A DNA stretch of 64,000 nucleotides from CAZHTF01 sp964535305 (GCA_964535305.1 CAZHTF010000001.1:62001-126000); one strand, 5' to 3'. Positions 54,590-64,000 are shown, counted from the first letter of the stretch. Notes: a model not told the origin generated them from the sequence alone. Numbers and translations: made by a program.

Positions 54590-55978
54590 ATGTCGCAAAT
54601 CGAAAAAGTCGCCGTCATCGGCCTGGATTGTGCCGAACCCAGCCTTGTCTTTGATGCCTGGCGTGAGCTGCTGCCCAATCTCGGCCGGCTGATGCAGAAC
54701 GGTCAATGGGGCCAGCTCGAAAGCTGCATGCCGCCCATCACCGTCCCGGCCTGGAGCTGCATGACCACCAGCAAGGACCCCGGCACGCTGGGCGTTTACG
54801 GCTTCCGCAATCGCAAGGACCACACCTACGACGGACTCTCGATCGCCACCAATCTGGCCATCAAGGAGCCGCGCGTCTGGGACCTGCTCGGCGCGGCGGG
54901 CAAAAAGTCGATCAGCATTGGCGTGCCGCAGACGTTTCCGATCACGCGTCCGCCGAATGGCCTGCAGGTGACCTGCTTCCTGACACCCGGCATCGACAGC
55001 GATTACACCTATCCGAAGGAGCTGAAGCAGGAGATCGCCGGCGTGGTCGGCGAATACATCATCGACTGCAAGGACTTCCGCACCGAGAACAAGCAGTGGC
55101 TGCTGGACCAGATCTACGAGATGACCGACAAGCGCTTCAAGCTCTGCAAGCACCTGCTCGCGAACAAGCCCTGGGACCTGTTCTGGATGGTCGAGATGGG
55201 CACCGACCGCATTCACCACGGCTTCTGGCAGTTCATGGACCGCCGACATCATCGCTACGAGGCCGCCAACGCGTTTGAGAACGCCATCCGCGATTATTAC
55301 GTGCACCTGGATGGGTTGATCGGCGAGCTGTTAGACGTCATCGATTTGCAGAAGACGGCCATCTGGGTCGTCTCCGACCACGGCGCCAAGCGGATGGATG
55401 GCGGCTTCTGCTTCAACGACTGGCTGATTCGCGAGGGCCTGCTGACGATGAAGCAGCCCGTCAGCGGCAAAAAGCAGTTCAAATTCGACGAAGTTGATTG
55501 GGCCAGGACGAAAGTCTGGGGCGAAGGCGGCTACTACGCGCGCTGTTTCATCAATCGCGAGGGTCGCGAGTCGCAGGGGCAGGTCAAGGCCGCCGAGTAC
55601 GAGGACTTCCGCGACCAGTTGATCCGCAGGATCGAGGCGCTCTGCGATCACCAGGGCCGCCCGATGAACAACCGCGCCTACAAACCCGAAGCGATCTACC
55701 AGAAGGTCAACGGCGTCGCGCCGGATCTGGTCGTGATCTTCGGCGACCTGCATTGGCGCAGCGTGGGCACGATCGGCAATCCGGACGTGTACACGTTCGA
55801 GAACGACACGGGCCCGGACGACGCCAATCACGCGCAGCAGGGAATGTACATCCTGTCGCATCCGTCGCTGCCGGCTCGTGGCCGCGTAGATGCGTCGCTG
55901 TACGACGTGACGCCGACGATTTTGCGGCTGCTGGGCCAGCCGCCGCGCGACGGGCTGGTGGGTAAGGCGTTGGTGTAG
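54590..55978 (+). CDS. Type I phosphodiesterase / alkaline-phosphatase superfamily protein
   Basis: A 462-residue member of the alkaline-phosphatase-fold superfamily. Metal-site motifs are AVIGLDCAEPSL (Asp), ITVPAWSCMTTSKDPG (catalytic Thr), WVVSDHGAKRM (Asp-His), MGTDRIHHGFWQFM (Asp, His) and NHAQQGMYIL. Family members hydrolyse phosphodiesters of nucleotides or lipid-linked phosphates. No signal peptide is present, so it is probably cytoplasmic. GAGGAAAG lies before the ATG. Confidence 0.87.
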   Translation: MSQIEKVAVIGLDCAEPSLVFDAWRELLPNLGRLMQNGQWGQLESCMPPITVPAWSCMTTSKDPGTLGVYGFRNRKDHTYDGLSIATNLAIKEPRVWDLLGAAGKKSISIGVPQTFPITRPPNGLQVTCFLTPGIDSDYTYPKELKQEIAGVVGEYIIDCKDFRTENKQWLLDQIYEMTDKRFKLCKHLLANKPWDLFWMVEMGTDRIHHGFWQFMDRRHHRYEAANAFENAIRDYYVHLDGLIGELLDVIDLQKTAIWVVSDHGAKRMDGGFCFNDWLIREGLLTMKQPVSGKKQFKFDEVDWARTKVWGEGGYYARCFINREGRESQGQVKAAEYEDFRDQLIRRIEALCDHQGRPMNNRAYKPEAIYQKVNGVAPDLVVIFGDLHWRSVGTIGNPDVYTFENDTGPDDANHAQQGMYILSHPSLPARGRVDASLYDVTPTILRLLGQPPRDGLVGKALV

Positions 55979-56233
55979 GCGGGTGCATCGCGCTACGGGC
56001 TGCGATCACGTTTCGGCGCGGTCGGGCCTGCGTGCGGTTGATGCGGCGACAGTCCGGGCCTGACCTGTCCCTTTCGGTCCCTCACGTTCGCGGCCTTGAA
56101 TGCGCGACCCGGCACGACTCGGTATGCAGCCTGTCGAGAGATGTGTCGCGCCGCAACGCCGGCCTGTGCAAGCGCCTCGCGGGTTTGTTACACTCCGTAG
56201 TTCGCGGCCGACCGCCGCGGGCGAGGAGAGCTT

Positions 56234-57949
56234 ATGCCGCCCTTGGCGTTGGTGGAGCTGCTCGGTCAACTGCCGCAGAGCAGCATTTACGTTTCCCCGT
56301 TCAAGCTGCTGGCGATGCTGGTGCTGTTCACGCTCTGGGTGCTTTACGCCCAGTGGGTCGACAAGGACACCATCGCCGTCAACACCTTCCGGGTGGTCTG
56401 GAATGTCGTCACGCTCGCGACCGGCTTCGTCGCACTCGCGCTGCTGCTGCTGCTGCCGATCTTCTGGGCCGGGCTCGCGGCCTTCGCGGTGGTCAACCTC
56501 TCGGCGGCGGCGGTTTACATCATCCACCGCAACGGCCTGGTCGAAGAATCCGACAAGGTCTTGACCGCGGCGCACCTGAAGCGGGTCTTCACGCAAGGCT
56601 TCAGAGGCGGCAAAGCGAAAAAGGCGGTCGAGGTCAAAGAGCGCGTCCGCATCACCACGCCTGCGAAGAAGATCGTCCAAATTCCTGAGGAAGAAGCCGC
56701 CCGCGAGCAGTTCCGCATCGTGCAGGATCTGCTGTTCGAGGCGCTATTCCGCCGCGCCAGCCTGGTCGAGCTGCTGCCCGCCGGGCAGGCGACCAAAATC
56801 ACCATGCAGGTTGACGGGGTCAGCGCCGAGCGCGAGCCGCTGCCGCGGGCGGCGGGCGACGGCGTAGTCTCCTTCATCAAGACCATCGCCGGGCTCAATC
56901 TGGAAGAGCGACGCAAGCCGCAGGCCGGGAAGCTGATGGTCGCGGTCGGCGACAACAAGTACGACCTGCAGGTCAAGACGGACGGCTCTACTGCCGGCGA
57001 GAAGCTCACGCTGCGCTTCATCGGCGCGGAAAAGTCGCTCAAGATCGCCGACATCGGCTTCAGCGACGCGCAGCTACAGACGTTTCGCAATGAAGTTATG
57101 GCGCCCGAGCATGGCGTCGTGCTGGTCTCGACGCCGCCGGCATGTGGCCTGACCACCACGATCTACTCCATCGCCCGGAGCCACGACGCGTTTCTGCTGA
57201 ACATCCAGACGCTCGAATACGCCAAAGATCTCGACATCGAGAACGTGACGCAGCACGTCTACAGCGGCGATGGCGACAAGACCTTCGCGGCCGAACTGCA
57301 GAAGGTCGTGCGCACCGATCCGGACGTGGTCGTCGTGCCCGAGCTGCGCGAACGGCAGGCGGCCGTGATCGCGGCGCAGGCCGGCGTCGAAAAGCAGAAA
57401 GTCTACCTCGGGCTCAATGCGGGCGACGTCTTCGAGACGCTCGCGAAATGGATCCAGGCGGTCGGCGACCCCACGCTGGTCTCCAAGAGCCTCTTGGCCG
57501 TCGTGAATGGCCGGCTGCTGCGGGTGCTGTGCAACTCCTGTAAGCAGCCCTACAAGCCCGAGGCCGCCCGGCTCCAAAAGATGAATATGCCCGCCGACAG
57601 CGTGCTGCATCGCCCGCCCGAGCCGCAGGTCGACAAGCACGGCAACCCGATCATCTGCCAGAGCTGCCAGGGCTCGGGTTATCTGGGTCGCACGGGCGTG
57701 TACACGATCCTGGTCGCCGACGACGGTCTGCGACAGGTGATCCGCAAGGGTGGGTCGGTCGCCGACATTCAGGCCTACGTCTTGAAGAAGGGCGGCCTGA
57801 ATTTGCAGGCCCAGGCGCTGCAGAAGGTGGTTTCGGGTGTGACGAGTATTGAAGAAGTCGCCCGTGTGAGCAGTTCCAAACCCGCCAGCAAGCCCGCGGC
57901 TGGCCCCAGCGCTGCCAAGCCCGGCCCGGCGGCGCAACCCGCCAGGTGA
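56234..57949 (+). CDS. Degenerate GspE-like ATPase homologue with N-terminal membrane segments
   Basis: A 571-residue protein related to the secretion/pilus ATPase (GspE/PilB). Three hydrophobic segments occupy residues 24-97, which GspE lacks. The P-loop at residues 300-309 reads TPPACGLTTT instead of the usual GPTGSGKTTT, so the catalytic lysine is Leu. The Walker B region has VVVPELRERQAA for the usual VGEIRDxET, and the histidine box is lost. The C-terminal zinc ribbon C-x2-C ... C-x2-C (CNSCKQ, CQSCQGSGYLGRTGVY) is intact. I infer a pseudo-ATPase or scaffold. The next gene begins six bases after its stop. Confidence 0.78.
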   Translation: MPPLALVELLGQLPQSSIYVSPFKLLAMLVLFTLWVLYAQWVDKDTIAVNTFRVVWNVVTLATGFVALALLLLLPIFWAGLAAFAVVNLSAAAVYIIHRNGLVEESDKVLTAAHLKRVFTQGFRGGKAKKAVEVKERVRITTPAKKIVQIPEEEAAREQFRIVQDLLFEALFRRASLVELLPAGQATKITMQVDGVSAEREPLPRAAGDGVVSFIKTIAGLNLEERRKPQAGKLMVAVGDNKYDLQVKTDGSTAGEKLTLRFIGAEKSLKIADIGFSDAQLQTFRNEVMAPEHGVVLVSTPPACGLTTTIYSIARSHDAFLLNIQTLEYAKDLDIENVTQHVYSGDGDKTFAAELQKVVRTDPDVVVVPELRERQAAVIAAQAGVEKQKVYLGLNAGDVFETLAKWIQAVGDPTLVSKSLLAVVNGRLLRVLCNSCKQPYKPEAARLQKMNMPADSVLHRPPEPQVDKHGNPIICQSCQGSGYLGRTGVYTILVADDGLRQVIRKGGSVADIQAYVLKKGGLNLQAQALQKVVSGVTSIEEVARVSSSKPASKPAAGPSAAKPGPAAQPAR

Positions 57950-57955
57950 AAAATT

Positions 57956-59728
57956 ATGGTGATGAACATCATTGCCGGCGCGCTGATCGTCGGCATCACG
58001 TTCGTGAACTCGATCTTCGGCCTCTTCAGCGGGCTGATTAATCTGTTCTGCACGATCTTTGCGGCGTGCGTGGCGTTGGGCTTCTGGGAGCCGATCGCCG
58101 GCTGGATGGCGAAGGACATCGGCTTGCCAGCGATCGCGCCTTACGCAGGCCCGGTCGCGATCGTGCTGCTCTTCGCGCTGACGCTGACGCTGCTGCGCGT
58201 GCTGGCGGACAACTACGTCCGCGGCAATGTGCACGTGCCCGTCTATGTCGATTGGGGCGGCGCGGCCGTCTGCGGCTTGCTGAGCGCGATGATCAGCGTC
58301 GGCATTCTGGTGATCGGCGTGCGAATGCTGCCGCTGGGCTCCGAGCCGCTTGGCTACGCCTCGTTCGAGCGTACCGAAGAAAAACAGGACAATCTCGCGG
58401 TCTATCGCGCCGGCGGCGTGCTACTCAACCCCGACGGTTTCACCGCCAACCTGGTCAGCTATCTCAGCGGCGGCAGCCTTCGCGGCACGACGCCAATGAG
58501 CGAAGTCTATCCAGATTTCGCCGAGTGGATCCGCTGGAGCGGCAACACGGTGCAAAGCGAGTCTTCTCCCGCGCCGCTGCGCGACAAGGGCGACGGTTTC
58601 ACCGCCGGCATTGAGGTGCAGCAGTGGTGGGAGCAGAAAGAAGCGCTGAAGGCCCGCTACCGCGAGCTGCAGCCCACCAAGGACCAGCCCACCCCGCCGT
58701 TCTCCTCCGATCGCGACTACCGCCCCGCCGCCGGCGCGCGGCTGATCGGTGCGCGCGTCGTACTCAAGAATGCCTCGGCGGATCGCGTCAAGGGCGGCGG
58801 GCTGCACCTGTTCCGCCCCTCGATGATCCGCGTGGTCGGCACGGTCGGCGACGATCCACAGCATTACTTCCCGCGCGTCCTCGGCGGGATCGACGAGCTG
58901 CTCGTCGCGGCGCGGCGAATCGTCGACCCCGACAATAATTTCTCGATCGTCGCCGACGGCGACAAGCCGATCGACGTGTTCTTTGAGGTCGATCAGGAGT
59001 TCAAGCCGCGCTTCCTGGAATACCGCCGACATGCGCGGGCCGTCATGCCCGCGGTCGCCGTCGCCAAGGCTCCCGCTCCGGCCGCGTTCACGGCCAAGGG
59101 CACCGGCCCCGGCGGCGCGGGCGATCGCCAAGCCAGCGGTGCACTTTCGTTCATTGACTCCGTCTCCGGCAGCGGCAGCGGTGACAACGACCAGCTCCCA
59201 CGCGACCTCTCGATCGCCACGCTGCGGCGGAATCTCGATGTGAAAATCACGGGCGAGCTATTCGAATCCGGACGGATCAGCGGCGAGCTCGAGCGGATCA
59301 ACGCGGAGAGTGGCGACACCGTCAAGAAATTTAAGGTGCCGGAAGGCTTCCGCCTGTGCCAGATCCGCTACCGCCCGCGACAGGCGCTCACCACCGCGGG
59401 CCAGGTGTTCAACTACGTCGCGCGGACGGTGAACCAATACAACGTGAAGGACAACGCCGGCGAAGACCACCCGCTGGTCGGGTACTACGCTGTCGTGAAA
59501 CGCAACGGCAAAGATTTCATCGAGCTTTTCTACACTGGGCAGCGGAACGACCCGGCATTCCGTTCAATGCTGGATTTCAAAGAAATCTCGGCGGCCGAGC
59601 TGACCGCGTCCGACGAGAGCGAACTGGGCCTGCTGTTCCTCGTCCCGCCATCGCGAACGGTGACCACGGTCTTCAGCCAAGGCGGGCAGGTCGATCTGGG
59701 ACAGGGTTTCCCGATGGCCGGCGGCTGA
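57956..59728 (+). CDS. CvpA-like membrane protein with large soluble domain
   Basis: A 590-residue protein. The N-terminal 150 residues hold about four hydrophobic segments and the CvpA pattern (NSIFGLFSGLINLFCTIFAACVALG, GPVAIVLLFALTLTLLRVLAD, GGAAVCGLLSAMISVGILVIG). The remaining 440 residues are soluble and probably outside, with no family known to me. AGGTGA precedes the ATG. Its close link to the GspE-like gene (six bases) suggests the two proteins form one envelope complex, a hypothesis from context only. Confidence 0.7.
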   Translation: MVMNIIAGALIVGITFVNSIFGLFSGLINLFCTIFAACVALGFWEPIAGWMAKDIGLPAIAPYAGPVAIVLLFALTLTLLRVLADNYVRGNVHVPVYVDWGGAAVCGLLSAMISVGILVIGVRMLPLGSEPLGYASFERTEEKQDNLAVYRAGGVLLNPDGFTANLVSYLSGGSLRGTTPMSEVYPDFAEWIRWSGNTVQSESSPAPLRDKGDGFTAGIEVQQWWEQKEALKARYRELQPTKDQPTPPFSSDRDYRPAAGARLIGARVVLKNASADRVKGGGLHLFRPSMIRVVGTVGDDPQHYFPRVLGGIDELLVAARRIVDPDNNFSIVADGDKPIDVFFEVDQEFKPRFLEYRRHARAVMPAVAVAKAPAPAAFTAKGTGPGGAGDRQASGALSFIDSVSGSGSGDNDQLPRDLSIATLRRNLDVKITGELFESGRISGELERINAESGDTVKKFKVPEGFRLCQIRYRPRQALTTAGQVFNYVARTVNQYNVKDNAGEDHPLVGYYAVVKRNGKDFIELFYTGQRNDPAFRSMLDFKEISAAELTASDESELGLLFLVPPSRTVTTVFSQGGQVDLGQGFPMAGG

Positions 59729-59862
59729 AAGCGCGGCCCGTCAGGGACATCCGTTCCATCGGCGCCGTGCACGCACCCAGGTTGGATGTGGGCGACCGCG
59801 CGCCGATCCAATCCAGAGCCGCGCGTAAGCAAGCGATTGGGTCGGAATGCCGGCGTGCCGGA

Positions 59863-60807
59863 TTACGGAGGCGGCTGCTGCGCCGTCCGCTCCGACGGAT
59901 AGCGCGGCGTGGGCCGTTGCGCTTCGCTCTCGGCGATCAGCGGTGCGAGATACTCCTGCGCGAATCGCCGCGAGGCCCAGCCGCCATGTGTGCCGCTCGC
60001 GCCCTGCTTGCGCAACTCCGAGCTCCACTTGATCTGCCGCAGCTTGGTTTGATAGAGCTCGCGATCGGCGCTGTTGAGCGTCGCGGGGATTTCGAAGCCC
60101 ACCGCGCCGGCCGAGGAGCCGTACTCGCGATCGATTGAGCCAAAGAGCGTCGTGCCCAGCCGCAGAAAGCCGACGTCATACGCCGAGTAGAAGCTGACGA
60201 TGCCGGCCCGTGCGCGGCGCAGTGCGTTGGAAAGGTCATACTCTGGCGAAAGCGCCGGCGCCAGCAGCACCACTAGGTCGATCTGTCTGCCGGGCGGCAG
60301 GGCCTCGAGCGTGAGCACCGCGATGCCTGCGCCGCCGGAATGCCCGATCAGCGTGACCGGCCGGCCGGGGAAGCGTTCGCGGTAGGCGACGATTTTTCGG
60401 GCGAGGGCCTGCGCCTGCCGCAGGTTTCGCTGGTAGCTGGCCAGGTTGAAGACGAAGCCGCCGGGCAAGCCGGTGGTCCAGTCGTAGACTTCGATCGCAG
60501 ACGTGACGCCGCCTTCGGCCAGCCCCAGTACGATGTCGCGGTTCCAACGGCTGGGCCCCTCGATACCCGGCAAAACGTACACGATCCCGCGTTGGACGCG
60601 GGCTTCCGAGCGAATCCGGGCCGGCCCGTAGCAGCCGCCACACACGAGCAATCCCAGGGCCAATCCAGCGACCAGCGCCGCCCGCACGGCGCCGGGCCCA
60701 CGCCAATTTAACGGAACCGCCGCGCACAACGGGCGCGGCGCCTGGATCGCGTGCGGGCAACGCCGACGGCGGATCGGCCCGGTGTTTTGCGGCGGACAGC
60801 TACTCAT
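59863..60807 (-). CDS. Lipoprotein alpha/beta hydrolase
   Basis: A 314-residue protein with a signal ending at LVCGGC (lipobox). The hydrolase fold has the nucleophile elbow LIGHSGGAGIAVL, an Asp region (EYDLSNALRRARAG) and a C-terminal His-containing segment (GTHGGWASRRF). A lipase or serine esterase in the periplasm or on a membrane is likely. The start at 60807 is chosen because AGGA lies eight bases upstream; another ATG is at 60816. Confidence 0.78.
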   Translation of the reverse strand: MSSCPPQNTGPIRRRRCPHAIQAPRPLCAAVPLNWRGPGAVRAALVAGLALGLLVCGGCYGPARIRSEARVQRGIVYVLPGIEGPSRWNRDIVLGLAEGGVTSAIEVYDWTTGLPGGFVFNLASYQRNLRQAQALARKIVAYRERFPGRPVTLIGHSGGAGIAVLTLEALPPGRQIDLVVLLAPALSPEYDLSNALRRARAGIVSFYSAYDVGFLRLGTTLFGSIDREYGSSAGAVGFEIPATLNSADRELYQTKLRQIKWSSELRKQGASGTHGGWASRRFAQEYLAPLIAESEAQRPTPRYPSERTAQQPPP

Positions 60808-61146
60808 ACGGAGCATCCTATCGGAAAGGCGAAAGCCGTCACCCTGTAACGACACGCCCCGCAGCGGCGCGTTAGCCGCTCCCAGCCGAGCGCGGCGCGC
60901 CGGCAAACGCGAAAGAGAGCGGCTGTTCATTGTTCTGATTTGGACTGGCCTTGGCGCCGCAGCGCGCCCCGGCAGCGCCTGTCTCGTCGCCGCCGTAACG
61001 CATGCGCGCTGCGGGCATCGAATGTGCAGTTCGCGTGAGGCAGCCCGCGTTGAGAACAAACGTGGTTGCGTGCGCTGCGCGCTGCCGCATCAAGCGCAGC
61101 GTTCGATAGCCGCGCGTCCTGCGCGCGTTCGTAACTGGGAGACTCG
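60808..61146. other. Intergenic region, no gene seen
   Basis: A 339-base divergent region between the hydrolase lipoprotein and the SDR gene. No open frame with a convincing start or protein-like composition, no RNA gene. Confidence 0.5.
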
Positions 61147-62067
61147 ATGAGCACAACAGGCGCCGACCGTCAGCCCGCAGCGATGACCAGCACGCTCATT
61201 CGCGAGCTGATGCCGGACCAGCTTCCGGCGGTGGTGATGCCGGAGTGCGAGGTCCGGCCCGTATTGAAAGGGCAGAAGGCGCTCGTCACGGGCGCCAGCT
61301 CGGGCATCGGCCGCGGGATCGCCGTCGCGCTGTGTGCCGCCGGTGCGGATGTCATGATCAATTTCGTCGGCGACGAAGCCGCGGCGCGCGAGACGGTCGA
61401 GGCCGCTACACATTGCGGCTGCACAAATCGCGGCAGGGCGCTCGCGCACCGCGCCGACGTCTCGGACGAAGGCCAGGTGGCCGAGATGTTTCGCCGCATG
61501 CGCGACGAATTCGGCGCGATCGACATCCTGGTGAATAACGCCGGGCTGCAGCAGGACGCGCCGATCGAGGAGATGACGCTGGCGCAGTGGAACAAGGTGA
61601 TCAGCGTCAATCTCACCGGGCAGTTTCTCTGCGCCCGCGAGGCGGTCCGCGAGTTCAAGCGCCGCGGCGTTCGCAAGGATGTGTCCTGCGCCGCGGGCAA
61701 GATTGTCTGCATCAGCAGCGTGCACGAGGTGATCCCCTGGGCGGGGCATGTGAATTACGCGGCTAGCAAGGGCGGCGTGTTCCAGCTCATGAAATCGATC
61801 GCGCAGGAAGTCGCCCCGTGGCGCATCCGCGTCAACAGCATCTGCCCGGGCGCGATCCGCACGCCGATCAACCGCGCCGCGTGGGAAACGCCCGCGGCCT
61901 ACAACGACCTGCTGAAGCTGATTCCCTACAAGCGCATCGGCGAAGTGGAAGACATCGCCCGATTGGCGGTCTGGCTCTCCAGCGACGAGGCCGATTACAT
62001 CACCGGGGCCAGCCTGTTTGTCGACGGCGGAATGACGCTCTATCCGGGTTTTGAGGCGGGTGGATGA
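61147..62067 (+). CDS. Short-chain dehydrogenase, glucose-1-dehydrogenase-like
   Basis: A 306-residue SDR. The nucleotide site is KALVTGASSGIGRGIAVAL (TGxxxGIG), the NNAG motif is DILVNNAGLQQDAP, and the catalytic YAASK is in VNYAASKGGVFQL with Ser in CISSVHEV. A 40-residue N-terminal extension precedes the core. The C-terminal DYITGASLFVDGGMTLYPGF is typical of glucose 1-dehydrogenases, which oxidise glucose to gluconolactone with NAD(P). It starts a run of three oxidoreductase genes. Confidence 0.88.
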   Translation: MSTTGADRQPAAMTSTLIRELMPDQLPAVVMPECEVRPVLKGQKALVTGASSGIGRGIAVALCAAGADVMINFVGDEAAARETVEAATHCGCTNRGRALAHRADVSDEGQVAEMFRRMRDEFGAIDILVNNAGLQQDAPIEEMTLAQWNKVISVNLTGQFLCAREAVREFKRRGVRKDVSCAAGKIVCISSVHEVIPWAGHVNYAASKGGVFQLMKSIAQEVAPWRIRVNSICPGAIRTPINRAAWETPAAYNDLLKLIPYKRIGEVEDIARLAVWLSSDEADYITGASLFVDGGMTLYPGFEAGG

Positions 62068-62206
62068 CCGAGATCGCCGCCGCCGCGCGCAGATTCGGCA
62101 AGCGAACGGTCGAACGCCAAATCCGATCACACTGGAAACCCGAAGGATCGCCGCGCGCTCGGTGCGCTGCGAGGGCTTCTCAGACGCCCGCAAGAGGAGC
62201 TCGATC

Positions 62207-62917
62207 ATGACCGATCCGAACGTGGCCATCATCAGTGGCGCCAGCGGACGCCTCGGCGTCGCTTGCGCCACGGCATTTCAGGCGCGCGGCCTGCGCACCG
62301 TGCTGACCGATCACTCGGACGAGCGGCTGCGCGCGGCGTACCCTGACCTTGCAAACTGCCCACAGCACCTGCTGCTGGGCGGCGTCGACCTGGCCGAGCC
62401 GCACGCCGCCGCCGCCGTCGTCGCGCAAGCCATGCATCGCTTCGGGCGGATCGACGCGCTGGTGAACACGGTAGGCGCGTTTCGCGGCGGAGCGCCGCTA
62501 CATGAAGACGATTCGCAAACCTGGGAATTGATGTTTAACGTCAACGTTCGCACCACGGTCAATTTCTGCCGCGCGGTCGCACCAATCATGCTGCGGCAAC
62601 GCCGCGGGAAAATCGTGAACATCGCCAGCCGGGCCGCGCTGGCCGGGGCGGCGGGCCTGAGCGCCTACTGCGCGTCGAAGGCCGCGGTCGTGCGGCTGAC
62701 GGAAAGTCTCTCAGCCGAGCTGAAGCTCGCGGGCATCAACGTGAACTGCATTCTCCCCGGTACGCTCGATACGCCCGAGAACCGTCAAGCGATGCCGCAG
62801 GCCGATCCGCAGACGTGGGTCACGCCGCAAGCGGCCGCGGACGTCGTCGTTTTCCTGACGAGCGACGCCGCCCGCGCGATTCACGGCGCAGCGATTCCGG
62901 TCTACGGGACGTCGTGA
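62207..62917 (+). CDS. Short-chain dehydrogenase/reductase
   Basis: A 236-residue SDR. The cofactor site is NVAIISGASGRLGVACATAF (GASGRLG), then VNTVGAFRGG, and the catalytic YCASK in LSAYCASKAAVVRLTE with Ser in VNIASRAAL. The substrate is unknown. ATG 62207 is preceded by GAGGAG. It lies 139 bases after the glucose-dehydrogenase-like gene and probably belongs to the same sugar or polyol oxidation unit. Confidence 0.87.
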   Translation: MTDPNVAIISGASGRLGVACATAFQARGLRTVLTDHSDERLRAAYPDLANCPQHLLLGGVDLAEPHAAAAVVAQAMHRFGRIDALVNTVGAFRGGAPLHEDDSQTWELMFNVNVRTTVNFCRAVAPIMLRQRRGKIVNIASRAALAGAAGLSAYCASKAAVVRLTESLSAELKLAGINVNCILPGTLDTPENRQAMPQADPQTWVTPQAAADVVVFLTSDAARAIHGAAIPVYGTS

Positions 62918-63139
62918 GCGGCTGCCCGCTCCTGGCGGTACCGGTCCGTCAAATCGCCGTTTCTGGATCTTCCGAATCGGGCTCCATCGCAGACTTGAGG
63001 CACTCAGCCGTACGCCCTGGGCGTCACCGGCGCATTGCGCGTGCCGGCGACACGTTTCATCGGCGTTCGCATCAAAGCATGGGCGCGGCGGCTAGTCCTG
63101 GACGCCGCGATCCTTCATCTGCTGCGCGGAGGACGAAAC

Positions 63140-64000
63140 AATGTCCGCTCCTGGCTACGACGTGATCATCATCGGCACTGGCGCAGGCGGCGGCACGCTC
63201 GCCGCAAAGCTGGCGCCGTCCGGCAAGCGCATCCTGATCCTGGAGCGCGGCGGGTTCGTGCCGCGCGAGAAGGACAACTGGAGCACGCGCGCGGTCAACC
63301 TGGAAGGCCGATACAACACGAAGGAAACCTGGCGCGACAAGGACGGCCGTGAACTACATCCGCACACAAATTACTATGTCGGCGGAAACACCAAGTTCTA
63401 CGGGGCCGCGCTGTTCCGCCTGCGCAGCGCGGACTTCGGCGAAATCCGCCATCACGGCGGCGTCTCGCCGGCCTGGCCGATTCGCTATGAAGAACTGGAG
63501 CCCTACTACGCCGCCGCCGAACGCATGTACCACGTGCATGGGCTGCGCGGCGAAGACCCCTGCGAACCGCCGGCCAGCGGTCCGTTTCCGTACGCGCCCG
63601 TCAGCCATGAGCCGCGCATCCAGCAACTGCATGACGATCTCTCCGCCCAGGGCCTGAAGCCCTTTCACGTGCCGCTGGGCGTCATGCTGGACGAAGAGAA
63701 CCCGCACAAGAGCCGCTGCATCCGCTGCGAAACTTGCGACGGACACCCCTGCCTGGTGCAGGCGAAATCCGATGCGCACGTCTGTGGAATCGAGCCGGCC
63801 CTGACGCATAGCAACGTCACGCTGCTGACCGGCGCACTGGTGCGCCGCCTCGAAACCAGCGCCTCCGGCCGCGAAGTTACCGGAGTCATCGTGGAACGTC
63901 AGGGAAGCGAGGAGCGCTATCGCGGCGCAATCGTGGTCGTGAGCTGCGGCGCGATCAACTCCGCGGCGCTGCTGCTGCGCTCGCGCAACGAGCGGCACCC
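63140..64000 (+). CDS. GMC-family FAD oxidoreductase (3' end outside window)
   Basis: The first 287 residues run to the window edge. The FAD-binding Rossmann start is YDVIIIGTGAGGGTLAAKLA, with the GMC signature region HTNYYVGGNTKFYGAALFRL. A cysteine-rich segment (CIRCETCDGHPC) follows. GMC enzymes oxidise alcohols or sugars using FAD. GGAGG lies eight bases before the ATG. It follows two SDR genes, so a sugar-alcohol oxidation cluster is likely. Confidence 0.85.

Overview
The window is a GC-rich bacterial chromosome segment, most likely from a Planctomycetota bacterium of the Phycisphaerae type. The reasons are: two secreted proteins end in paired dockerin-like calcium loops of the CPGDL...GDLNGDG...SDLG style; there is a PEP-CTERM surface protein; there are GT87-type membrane glycosyltransferases, a PilZ gene array and a Bacteroidetes-style arginine operon. 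A run of ten Ns followed by a C homopolymer marks it as an assembled draft scaffold. This lineage call rests on motif recognition, not on a search.

Layout: 1-7.8 kb holds the end of pyrG, tRNA-Gly, a PEP-CTERM protein, a helix-turn-helix protein, two genes that look truncated head to head near 4.2 kb, an exported beta-carbonic anhydrase, an esterase and tRNA-Val. 7.8-12.6 kb is a minus-strand surface-glycosylation operon (FemAB-like protein, then two GT9 glycosyltransferases with coiled-coil tails), followed by a PEGA lipoprotein. 12.6-22.4 kb is a compact minus-strand operon argR-argG-X-argC-argD-argF'-argB-argE-argH, with a clear promoter and palindrome in front of argR. 22.9-27.1 kb is dnaN, a DciA-like gene and gyrB. 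27.2-32.1 kb has an exported arsenate-reductase-like protein beside an exported thioredoxin, then two tandem GT87-like membrane proteins.

32.2-40.8 kb has a secreted metalloprotease and a secreted TIM-barrel-like protein, both with dockerin-like ends, around a secreted nuclease and recJ. 40.8-43.6 kb has a coiled-coil protein, a sulfotransferase, a methyltransferase-like protein and endonuclease III. 43.9-48.3 kb has a PHP phosphoesterase, pyrH, a tyrosine-phosphatase-like protein, serine acetyltransferase and MTA phosphorylase. 48.6-54 kb has a 3D-domain protein, a SpoIIE-type phosphatase, a PhnD-like lipoprotein and three PilZ-type genes. 54.6-64 kb has a phosphodiesterase-family protein, a degenerate GspE-like membrane protein with a CvpA-like partner, a lipoprotein hydrolase, two SDR enzymes and the start of a GMC oxidoreductase.

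The most interesting points are: (1) the arginine operon, whose transcarbamylase looks like the N-succinylornithine type and which has an unassigned SIMIBI P-loop gene where an N-acyltransferase gene would be expected; (2) the exported ArsC/thioredoxin pair with a full redox cysteine triad; (3) the GspE-like protein that has lost its Walker A lysine and is tightly linked to a CvpA-like membrane protein. No CRISPR array, insertion sequence or phage region was seen.
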